Positions 41,862 to 48,552 of a stretch of 51,237 nt of DNA are shown one piece after another. The notes beneath the pieces were generated by a model. That model saw nothing but the letters and a program-made list of their open reading frames with translations. It had not been told where the DNA came from and did no database searches. Origin of the DNA: Chloroflexota bacterium (GTDB lineage Bacteria; Chloroflexota; Anaerolineae; Aggregatilineales; Phototrophicaceae); assembly GCA_011523735.1 (NCBI GenBank), contig WTGB01000007.1, forward strand, positions 1-51,237, given 5' to 3'. Position numbers and translations under genes: made by a program. How positions within the stretch are numbered: position 1 is the stretch's first letter; each line of letters begins with the position of its first letter.

Positions 41862-42248
41862 GTGGTAGCCACTCGCAAGCAAGCAGGCTGCATCAAGACA
41901 TCGCTCACCATGGTCGGCACGGGGGTCGCGATCATCGCTGTGATCATCCTGCTCGCCGATATCAAATGCAGCTATGACATTGAGAATTGGTGGGCGCCGC
42001 TCTACCCCAATGGCGAGACGGTCTCGGTAGAATATGATCTGTTCCGCGCGCGCGCCTTGGGCGTGACCAAAGTGATCATGGTATCGAGCGATGATGTCGA
42101 AACCGTGAAGCAATTCTATCGCGACACACGCTTGGCGACCCTCCGGGCTAAGAAGACCCGCGGGCTGGCCTGGTCGGAATCCTTCGTGCAGCCGCTGGAA
42201 AACGGCGAGGGCAGCCGCATCATCATCACCAGCGCCTGCGGCACTTGA
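41862..42248 (+). CDS. Small membrane-anchored protein of unknown function
   Basis: 128 residues, GTG start at 41862 with GAGGAAG just upstream. It has a short basic N-terminus, one transmembrane helix ('MVGTGVAIIAVIILLADI') and a soluble domain of about 90 residues with 'VEYDLFRARALGVTKVIMVS' and 'VETVKQFYRDTRLATLRAKK'. I do not recognise the family. The soluble part probably faces outward (basic residues precede the helix). It is 20 bp upstream of a sugar isomerase/epimerase gene and may be its operon partner. Nothing in the sequence tells its task. Confidence 0.6.
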   Translation: MVATRKQAGCIKTSLTMVGTGVAIIAVIILLADIKCSYDIENWWAPLYPNGETVSVEYDLFRARALGVTKVIMVSSDDVETVKQFYRDTRLATLRAKKTRGLAWSESFVQPLENGEGSRIIITSACGT

Positions 42249-42268
42249 GCAATTAGCAGGAAGTGCAC

Positions 42269-43165
42269 ATGAAAATATCCGCCTTTCCCAAGTGCTATCT
42301 TGATGATATCGCCGGCGACCGGACGATGACGGTCTTTGAGTGGATCGAGATGGCGAAGTCTCTGCCGGCCGAGGGGCTGGAAATGTACGAGGGCTTCTTC
42401 ACCAGCCTGGATGATGGCTATATCCTGCAGGTGCGCGATGCGATTCTGCAAGCCGGCTTCGCCATGCCCATGCTCTGCTGCTCGCCCAACTTCACCCACC
42501 CCGACCCCGACGAACGCCAGCGCGCGGTGGAACACGAAGCGAGGATGATCCGCGTTACGCGACTGCTCGGTGGCGAAGGCGCCGTCTGCCGCGTACTCAG
42601 CGGCCAGCGCTATCCCGATGTCTCGCGGGAGCAGGGGCGGGAATGGGTGGTCGAATGTATCGAGCAGGTGCTGCCGGTCGCGCGCGAGCAGAAAATCATC
42701 CTGGGCTTGGAGAATCACTACAAAGACGGATTCTGGCAGTATCCGGAATTCGCGCAGAAGATGGATGTCTTCCTCGAACTGCTGGATGCGATCGACGAGC
42801 GGGAATACTTCGGCGTGCAATATGACCCATCCAACGCCATTGTGGCCGGCGATGATCCGCTTGAATTGCTGCGCGCGGTTGCGGACCGCGTCGTCAGCGT
42901 GCACGCCAGCGATCGTTACTTGACCGAGGGTTACACGCTTGACGATCTGCGTGACAGCGATGGATCAATCGGTTACTCTCCAGCATTGCAACATGGCGTG
43001 ACAGGCAAGGGCTTGAACGACTACGATGTGATCTTCTCGATTCTGCGTGATGCTGGATACCAGGGCTGGGTCAGCATTGAAGACGGCATGAACGGCATGG
43101 ATGAAATGCGGGAATCGCTTGAGTTTTTGCATGTGATGCGAGACAAGTATTTCTCTCCGGAATAA
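42269..43165 (+). CDS. Sugar phosphate isomerase/epimerase (AP endonuclease 2-like TIM barrel)
   Basis: A 298-residue xylose-isomerase-like TIM barrel. AGGA lies seven bases before ATG 42269; a GTG at 42263 would add two residues. The metal-binding residues can be placed: Glu in 'ILGLENHYKDGF', Asp in 'FGVQYDPSNAIV', His in 'VVSVHASDRYL' and Glu in 'GWVSIEDGMNGM'. Members interconvert ketoses or ketose phosphates, for example UlaE and tagatose or psicose epimerases. With a dehydrogenase and a ketogulonate-phosphate decarboxylase-like enzyme downstream, a UlaE-like role in acid-sugar breakdown is possible. The substrate is not proven. Confidence 0.85.
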   Translation: MKISAFPKCYLDDIAGDRTMTVFEWIEMAKSLPAEGLEMYEGFFTSLDDGYILQVRDAILQAGFAMPMLCCSPNFTHPDPDERQRAVEHEARMIRVTRLLGGEGAVCRVLSGQRYPDVSREQGREWVVECIEQVLPVAREQKIILGLENHYKDGFWQYPEFAQKMDVFLELLDAIDEREYFGVQYDPSNAIVAGDDPLELLRAVADRVVSVHASDRYLTEGYTLDDLRDSDGSIGYSPALQHGVTGKGLNDYDVIFSILRDAGYQGWVSIEDGMNGMDEMRESLEFLHVMRDKYFSPE

Positions 43166-43228
43166 GTGTCATGGGAGGAAGCCGGCGGCTCGCCCTCTAA
43201 TAAGAGAAAAACTTAATCAGGACAAACT

Positions 43229-44272
43229 ATGCACGCTCTCATCAAATACGGACGCGAAGACAAAAATGTCGAACTGCGCGATATCCCCCAGCCGCCCGAT
43301 CCCGCCCCCGGCTATGTCGTGGTTGAAGTAGGCGCGGCCGGTGTCTGCGGCAGCGACCTGCACATGTGGCGCGATCACCAGAGTTGGGCCATCAAATTGC
43401 CGCTGGTGCTCGGTCACGAATTCTGCGGCACGGTCGCCGCGGTCGGCTCCGGCGTTGAGAACTTCAAAGTCGGTGATCGCGTTGCCGTAGAGACGGCGGC
43501 GGAAATCTGCGGTAGCTGCGCCTACTGTCACTCGGGCGACTACAACCAGTGCCCGCATCGCCTGGGCTACGGCGCGCTCTACGATGGCGCCTTCACGCAA
43601 TACGTCGCCGCCCGACAAGCGATTCTGCATCAGATCCCGGACAACGTCTCCTTCGAGCAAGCCTCGCTGACCGAGCCGATCTGCGTCGCCTATAACGCTC
43701 TGGTGGAGAAGACACCGGTCCTGCGCCCGGGCGATATCGTCGTGATTCAAGGACCGGGTCCCATCGGCATGATGGCTCTCTTCATAGCGAAGCTGCGCGG
43801 CGCTTCCGAGATAATCATGCTCGGCACCGATGTCGACAGACAACGCTTGAAAATCGCGGAGCAAATCGGCGCGACGCAAACTCTCAACATTGATGAAGCC
43901 GACCCGCTTGATCTGGTACGCTCGCTGGGCGATGGCTACGGCGCTGACCTGATTGTGGATTGCAGCGGCGTCAGCATCGCTTTGCAGTCGGCGTTGGAAA
44001 TGGTGCGCCCGAATGGCATCATCACCAAAATCGGCTGGGGTCCGCAGCCGCTAGACTTCAACCTCGACCTACTGGTGCAGAAAGCCGTCACCCTGCAGGG
44101 CTGCTTCAGCCATTTGTATTCGACCTGGGAACGGGCGCTGCAATTGCTCTCGACCGGGCAGATCGATCTCGCGCCCATCATCGGCGGCGTCTATTCTCTG
44201 GCGAATTGGGAAGAAGCTTTCGAGCAGATGGAGTCGGGCGAGAATGTGAAGTCAGTCTTAGTGCCGGCTTAA
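43229..44272 (+). CDS. Zinc-dependent alcohol/polyol dehydrogenase (MDR family)
   Basis: A 347-residue medium-chain dehydrogenase with catalytic zinc ligands in 'GVCGSDLHMWRDH' and 'LGHEFCGT', a structural zinc loop with Cys residues in 'EICGSCAYCHSGDYNQCP', and the nucleotide site 'VIQGPGPIGMMALF'. It is of the sorbitol/threonine/L-idonate dehydrogenase type and should oxidise a sugar alcohol or acid hydroxyl. AGGA precedes ATG 43229. It lies 63 bp after the isomerase gene and 58 bp before the decarboxylase-like gene, in the same direction. It is a distant paralog of the dehydrogenase at 4399, not a copy. Confidence 0.9.
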   Translation: MHALIKYGREDKNVELRDIPQPPDPAPGYVVVEVGAAGVCGSDLHMWRDHQSWAIKLPLVLGHEFCGTVAAVGSGVENFKVGDRVAVETAAEICGSCAYCHSGDYNQCPHRLGYGALYDGAFTQYVAARQAILHQIPDNVSFEQASLTEPICVAYNALVEKTPVLRPGDIVVIQGPGPIGMMALFIAKLRGASEIIMLGTDVDRQRLKIAEQIGATQTLNIDEADPLDLVRSLGDGYGADLIVDCSGVSIALQSALEMVRPNGIITKIGWGPQPLDFNLDLLVQKAVTLQGCFSHLYSTWERALQLLSTGQIDLAPIIGGVYSLANWEEAFEQMESGENVKSVLVPA

Positions 44273-44286
44273 CGTCAGTGCAAAAC

Positions 44287-44314
44287 ATGTAGGGGCGACT
44301 CTGTGAGTCGCCCG
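44287..44314 (+). repeat. GTAGGGGCGACC-type intergenic repeat, copy G (short)
   Basis: TGTAGGGGCGACTCTGTGAG then TCGCCCGC; the arms GGGCGACTC and GAGTCGCCC form a clean hairpin. It ends just before the ribosome-binding site of the decarboxylase-like gene. Confidence 0.75.
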
Positions 44315-44330
44315 CAAAGGAGAAACTCCG

Positions 44331-44999
44331 ATCGACGCCAAAATCCAAATCTCAATTGATGTCATCGACCTAGATGAAGCGCTGGACCTCGCCCGCGCCT
44401 CGGTCAAGGCCGGCGTCGACTGGCTCGAAGTCGGTACGCCACTGCTCCTCGCCGAAGGTTTGCACGCCGTCCGCGCCTTCCGGCGGGAATTCCCGGATAC
44501 ACCGATAGTCGTCGATCTCAAGACGATGGATGGGGCGGGCTTGGAAGCCGAGATGATGTTCAAAGCTGGCGGCGATATGGTCGTCGTCATGGGCCAGGCG
44601 CATGACGCCAGCATCATTGAGCAGGTCAAGATGGCGAAGCGCTATGACAAAGAAGTCATGTGCGATGTGATGCTCTGCCCCGATAAACCCGGCCGGGCGC
44701 GCCAAGCTCAGGAGATGGGCGTCGATTACATCATCGTGCACACCGGCTTTGACGAACGCAATATGATCCCCGGTCTCAGCCCGCTCGATGATTTGCAGGA
44801 TGTACTCGATGCGGTTGATATCCCGGTGCAGGCCGTCGGCGGTTTGAGTGTGCCGCAGGCGATTGAAACGCTGGCGCTGGGCGCGGAGATCGTCGTCTTC
44901 GGCGCACCTCTGGTGATCAGCGGGCAAGAATTCAAAGCGGCCGACCCCAACTTCGACCGGCAGCTTCGCGAGATCGTCCAGCAAGTACGCGAGGCATAA
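44331..44999 (+). CDS. 3-keto-L-gulonate-6-phosphate decarboxylase/hexulose-phosphate synthase-like TIM barrel, ATC start
   Basis: 222 residues of the orotidine-phosphate-decarboxylase superfamily. Motifs are 'ASVKAGVDWLEVGTPLLLAE', 'IVVDLKTMDGAGLEAEMMFK' (the D-x-K-x-x-D catalytic set), 'VDYIIVHTGFDER' and 'VPVQAVGGL'-like 'IPVQAVGGLSVPQAIE'. The frame has a TGA at 44304 and no ATG, GTG or TTG until TTG 44460, which would delete the first beta strand and helix. AAAGGAG (44316-44322) stands eight bases before ATC 44331, and the family match starts there (DAKIQISIDVIDLDEAL). Initiation at ATC is therefore proposed; a base change or sequencing error in an ATG is the alternative. The reaction would be decarboxylation of a keto-acid sugar phosphate or aldol chemistry with formaldehyde. 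Confidence 0.82.
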   Translation: MDAKIQISIDVIDLDEALDLARASVKAGVDWLEVGTPLLLAEGLHAVRAFRREFPDTPIVVDLKTMDGAGLEAEMMFKAGGDMVVVMGQAHDASIIEQVKMAKRYDKEVMCDVMLCPDKPGRARQAQEMGVDYIIVHTGFDERNMIPGLSPLDDLQDVLDAVDIPVQAVGGLSVPQAIETLALGAEIVVFGAPLVISGQEFKAADPNFDRQLREIVQQVREA

Positions 45000-45097
45000 G
45001 CCCTCATCCGGACGAAGCGTAGCTTTCTCAGCCCCGCCGTGTTGTAATTGACAGCGCTTTGTGAAAATTTTCGCATTCAGGCTCGGCGAGCCTCGTA

Positions 45098-45126
45098 TTG
45101 AGTAGCCGCGACAATCGGCGTATACT
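45098..45126 (+). promoter_or_regulatory. Sigma70-like promoter for the first acyl-CoA-dehydrogenase-like gene
   Basis: TTGAGT (45098-45103), a 17-base spacer and TATACT (45121-45126). Transcription would start near 45133, giving a leader of about 36 bases before ATG 45169. Confidence 0.6.
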
Positions 45127-45168
45127 TGGCTGCTTGACGCGCGCAACGGACCGAACGGAATCATCCGC

Positions 45169-46731
45169 ATGCTTGTGAAACACCCTGACTTTGGCGATAT
45201 CGTCGACTTCGACCAATTGCGGCAGTCGATCCGCCATCTCTATGATGCCCTTTTGCCCGACTTCAATATGCACAAGTCCCTGCAAGTCGGCACAGACTTG
45301 TACGGTGATGACCCCAGCATGATGATCGCGGCTGGCGCCAGCATGCTCGCCTGGATGACCATCATCGCCGCTGGCGAAGACGATATCGCCGAGGAACTCA
45401 AGGACAGCCTCTTCACTCTGGGCTGGACGGAAGAAGAAATCGGCTCCGACTTGCTAAGCGCCACCACCGTCGCCAGTCCGCTGAACGATGACCCGGATTG
45501 CGTCGATTATCATCTCAGAGGGCGCAAGTGGCTGATCAACAATTCTTACCATGCCGATTATCATACGATTGTCGCCAAGACCGACCCCAGTTCGAGCGGA
45601 CCGCGCTCCCTCTCGATATTCTTGGTGCCGCAAAGCAGTTGCAAGAATTGGGAACGGCTGGAGACGCACGTCCTGCGCCGCATGGTGCTGACCGCCTTCG
45701 ACATTGATGGACCGGGACGCCTGCTGGGCAAGGTCGGGCACGGTTTGCAAATCCTCCAGCGCATGGCCATGCCGAGCAAATATCAGTGCGCTTATGTCGG
45801 CGTCAAGCTGCTTAACGAAGCGATACCGGCGAGCATCGAACACCTGTCAAAGAAGCGCATTTTCAAAGAGAACCCGATTAACTTCAGCAATGTGCTGCGG
45901 CAGATGTACAACCTCGTCTTGCAAAGCGCCGTGCTGAATTTCATCTACTATCGCGCGCTGGCTTTCAGCGCTGGCAATTTCCTGCAATTCCACGGCGTCA
46001 TGCTCAAATCCTGGCTGCTGTTGCGCGCCAACGAACTGCTGGGACAGAATTTGCTGGTGGTCGGCTCGAAGGGATTCCTCGCCGAGTCGGTCATCGGGCG
46101 CAACGCTATCGATTCTTTCGTCCTGCCCGTCTTCGATGGCCACTACACGATCAACACGCTCATGACGGCGAAACACGCCAAGCGCTACCTGGGGGCGACG
46201 CGCCGCGCCGATGTGGCGGAACGCATGGCGACGCTGCGGCATGGCGTCACCTCATCGCGCTCGGGCGATCAGATCCGCGCCCACTCAAGGGGGCTGCGCA
46301 ACCCCGACTTCTTCGATTACGCGGGCTATATCGAAGACCTGGCTCTGCCGATTGACCTGGACGCCCGGCAGGTGGTCGCATCCATGCAAGCGCTGGCGGA
46401 TGAGCTCGGGGAGCGCGACCTGATGAATGACGCGGAACATCGTTACAAGCTCGGCACGATGCTGCACTGGATGGAAGCGCTGCTGGCGGCCTGCGAAATG
46501 TGGAAAGCCACCGAAGAGGAGGAATTCCTCAATGCCGTGGTCATGCAATACAACGCCTTTGTCAATCAATTCAACCAGATCATCAGCGAGAGCGCCTTGC
46601 GCACGCGCTTCCTTCCCTTGATGCGACAGCGGTCCCTGCGCTGCGTCGAGGCGCCGCGCGATTTCCTGCTGCGTCTTTATAGTCTGGCGCAGCAATTCGC
46701 TGCCCCGCGCGAAGCGGCTGTGGCGAAGTAG
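45169..46731 (+). CDS. Acyl-CoA dehydrogenase/AidB-like flavoprotein (paralog 1)
   Basis: A 520-residue protein with the acyl-CoA dehydrogenase fold, nearest in layout to AidB-type members. The flavin region has 'FTLGWTEEEIGSDLLSATTV', followed by 'RGRKWLINNSYHADYHTIVA' (middle beta domain), 'DIDGPGRLLGKVGHGLQILQ' and the C-terminal helical bundle with 'LLVVGSKGFLAES' and 'NAIDSFVLPVFDGHYTINTL'. True AidB has GGSDV where this has IGSDL. A long C-terminal tail (about 150 residues) is not usual in short-chain dehydrogenases. Substrate unknown. It is clearly related along its length to the gene at 48553; the two are separated by an AT-rich island. Confidence 0.82.
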   Translation: MLVKHPDFGDIVDFDQLRQSIRHLYDALLPDFNMHKSLQVGTDLYGDDPSMMIAAGASMLAWMTIIAAGEDDIAEELKDSLFTLGWTEEEIGSDLLSATTVASPLNDDPDCVDYHLRGRKWLINNSYHADYHTIVAKTDPSSSGPRSLSIFLVPQSSCKNWERLETHVLRRMVLTAFDIDGPGRLLGKVGHGLQILQRMAMPSKYQCAYVGVKLLNEAIPASIEHLSKKRIFKENPINFSNVLRQMYNLVLQSAVLNFIYYRALAFSAGNFLQFHGVMLKSWLLLRANELLGQNLLVVGSKGFLAESVIGRNAIDSFVLPVFDGHYTINTLMTAKHAKRYLGATRRADVAERMATLRHGVTSSRSGDQIRAHSRGLRNPDFFDYAGYIEDLALPIDLDARQVVASMQALADELGERDLMNDAEHRYKLGTMLHWMEALLAACEMWKATEEEEFLNAVVMQYNAFVNQFNQIISESALRTRFLPLMRQRSLRCVEAPRDFLLRLYSLAQQFAAPREAAVAK

Positions 46732-46761
46732 AGGGTTTCACCACAGAGACAGCGAGTGAGT

Positions 46762-46911
46762 GTGCCAATTCTATTCTTGAACAAACACAACCCTGATCAG
46801 TTTGAGATTGTCGGTGCGGATACCGAATTCACGGGCAAACTCGGCAGATTCTATGTCAGAGGCGGCAGGAAACATGCCCTGATTGTTATTCGGCATAGGA
46901 GAGGGGCATGA
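46762..46911 (+). pseudogene. C-terminal remnant of an EcoRI-type adenine DNA methyltransferase
   Basis: An open frame of 49 codons (first GTG 46762, stop TGA 46909-46911) that reads as the last part of an EcoRI-family adenine-specific methyltransferase: 'VPILFLNKHNPDQFEIVGAD' and 'RGGRKHALIVIRHRRGA', matching the family pattern 'VPITFLDKYNPEQFEI...ARILIR'. The catalytic domain is missing. Upstream is the end of the acyl-CoA dehydrogenase gene, in the same frame, plus a short stretch with TTCACCACAGAGAC. The stop overlaps the next gene's ATG (ATGA), so the two were once co-translated. The family match is from memory of the pattern. Confidence 0.6.
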
Positions 46912-47696
46912 TGGAAATCAATCACAGTTTCCAAAGTCTATTGGACAACATGGCACGTGACAAATACGGGTATATGGAGATTCAGGGATTTGAAGGTCGT
47001 GATCCAGAAAAACGGCTTACTATCCGTGCCTACGAATCAATGAACTCACAAGAAAGTAGTGGATACTATCATTTGCGGGAAAAAGACAGAGAGTCGGTGA
47101 AAAAAGTCGCTGCAAAACACAGTATCGAATGTGACGAGCTTCCTGATATTGTGACAGCGACAACTGTGCAAAGGGAGTTTGAAGGATGGATGAATAGAAT
47201 AAAGAATAAGGATTTAGAGAAAATCAGTCACTACGAAAAGGCACTTGAGTTTGCAAAAGAATTATCGCATGGCGTAGTACGAGGATATTGGAGAAACGAA
47301 ATCGGTGATCTTGGCGACATTATTTATTTGGAACGAAATGCACAGTCGCCACGTGGTGATTTTAGTGTTGGGCGAGAAAGGCTTACTAGATATTTGATTG
47401 ACCGGATTGGATACGGTACCAGCACGGGGCAAAGCTATACCACCAGGAGAGGCGTACACTATTATATTGGAAATGACGAGCTCGGCGATTTGGACTCTAT
47501 GATTAGCACTATGCTTGGAATCGGGATGTTGAGAAAACTAGAAGTCAACAATGTTTTTGAATTAACAGGTGAGGCTTTCGCTCTACTGAAAGAACCCAAA
47601 TGGCATGAAAGACATGCTGAGTTCTTATCATGGGTATCAATTGCAGCCGCGTTTCTTTCTATTGTTCTCATGCTTAGAGAACTAGGCATCATATAG
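46908..47696 (+). CDS. Protein of unknown function with C-terminal membrane helix (AT-rich island)
   Basis: 262 residues, starting at ATG 46908 (or 46911), whose first ATG overlaps the methyltransferase remnant's stop. It is mostly soluble and charged, with a helical middle part ('RIKNKDLEKISHYEKALEFA') and a possible winged-helix-like end ('ELTGEAFALLKEPKWHERHA'), and ends with one hydrophobic helix ('FLSWVSIAAAFLSIVLML') close to the C-terminus. I do not recognise the family. Base composition is far more AT-rich than the flanking metabolic genes, which points to recent acquisition. By position it may belong to a restriction-like system. Confidence 0.7.
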   Translation: MMEINHSFQSLLDNMARDKYGYMEIQGFEGRDPEKRLTIRAYESMNSQESSGYYHLREKDRESVKKVAAKHSIECDELPDIVTATTVQREFEGWMNRIKNKDLEKISHYEKALEFAKELSHGVVRGYWRNEIGDLGDIIYLERNAQSPRGDFSVGRERLTRYLIDRIGYGTSTGQSYTTRRGVHYYIGNDELGDLDSMISTMLGIGMLRKLEVNNVFELTGEAFALLKEPKWHERHAEFLSWVSIAAAFLSIVLMLRELGII

Positions 47697-47720
47697 CAAG
47701 TTTAGGGGAGAAGTGAACTT

Positions 47721-47837
47721 ATGCAATTCGAACTGCTCGACCTCACAGTACGCGATCGCGTCGTCGGCTACTTTGACGACGGCGAAGGTGGCGTGGTTGG
47801 CTACGGCGCGGCGCTTGATATTCGACAGAGGAGGTAG
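47721..47837 (+). pseudogene. N-terminal remnant of a DUF262 (GmrSD-like) protein
   Basis: A 38-codon frame with GGGGAGAAG upstream: 'MQFELLDLTVRDRVVGYFDD', then GEGGVVGYGAALDIR and a stop after QRR. This is the exact N-terminal pattern of DUF262/HNH proteins ('..LLxLTVRDLVxGYxDxGEGGVxGYGGKLDIRPPYQREFVY'), cut right after LDIR. The rest of the gene is gone and the HNH gene follows five bases later. The cut end also supplies the GAGGAGG ribosome-binding site of the HNH gene. Confidence 0.65.
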
Positions 47838-47841
47838 AGAA

Positions 47842-48387
47842 ATGGGAGAAAAAATGAATGCTGAAACAAATACAATCCTTCAGAAGTTCAAGAGAAAGGT
47901 GAAGAATGCCAACAAAAGAGCTGCAAAATATGACAACAATCAGACATTGAGAGTAGAAGATGTAATCCATAAGTGGGAGACGACTATATTTTGCCATCTC
48001 TGTGGGAGATACATAGAACTTGAAGATGCCAGCATTGATCATTTAATTCCACTGTCGAGAGACGGGGAAAACAAAATTGAAAATATAAGTATCGTCCATA
48101 AATGGTGTAATAGTGCAAAAGGAGACAAGGATTCGAATCAAACATCTATGAAATTCAAGAAACTGTATGATCCTGGTGACACAGGTAGCGTCATGATAGA
48201 CAGTTTTGCAGCACATTTGTTACAACCTTATAGATTAAATCTATTTCGGCGGTCTGACCTTCCTAAAGAGTTTGACAACCTTCCTTACATTGATCAAATA
48301 CGAATAGTTTACGACGATATAGATGACCAAATAAAGGCTGAGCACGAAATTATGAAGAAGCACAAAGTTGGATACTATAAGGAATAA
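47842..48387 (+). CDS. HNH endonuclease (AT-rich island)
   Basis: 181 residues, ATG 47842 with GAGGAGG (47828-47834) seven bases upstream. The HNH/zinc-finger nuclease motif is complete: 'TTIFCHLCGRYIELEDASID', 'HLIPLSRDGENKIENISIVH' and 'KWCNSAKGDK', with two CxxC-type cysteine pairs, the catalytic His in IDHLIP and the metal-site Asn and His. The N-terminus is basic and helical; the last 80 residues are unique to me. AT-rich composition as in the gene before it. Stand-alone HNH genes of this kind occur in restriction systems, mobile elements and defence islands. Confidence 0.85.
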   Translation: MGEKMNAETNTILQKFKRKVKNANKRAAKYDNNQTLRVEDVIHKWETTIFCHLCGRYIELEDASIDHLIPLSRDGENKIENISIVHKWCNSAKGDKDSNQTSMKFKKLYDPGDTGSVMIDSFAAHLLQPYRLNLFRRSDLPKEFDNLPYIDQIRIVYDDIDDQIKAEHEIMKKHKVGYYKE

Positions 48388-48394
48388 TCAATCA

Positions 48395-48505
48395 ATGAAA
48401 ATCCAACAGCTAGACCTCACTATCCTCGATCTCGTCGCAGACTACCATGACAATGGCGATGGCGGCAAAACAGTCGAAGAAAACTGCCCAATGCTCTACA
48501 AGTAG
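48395..48505 (+). pseudogene. Second N-terminal remnant of a DUF262 (GmrSD-like) protein
   Basis: A 36-codon frame: 'MKIQQLDLTILDLVADYHDN', then GDGGKTVEENCPMLYK and a stop. Its first 24 residues align with the remnant at 47721 (MxxxxLDLTxxDxVxxYxDxGxGG). It starts eight bases after the HNH stop and lies 48 bases before the second acyl-CoA-dehydrogenase-like gene. It probably marks the right edge of the island. Confidence 0.5.
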
Positions 48506-48552
48506 CAGAACCGAGAGAAACCCGCCAAATAATCACAAGCGACCCTGAACGT

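Noticed and set aside
44460..44999. TTG 44460 as start of the decarboxylase-like gene
   Set aside because: Has no ribosome-binding site and would remove the first strand and helix of the barrel; the match to the family begins at 44331.
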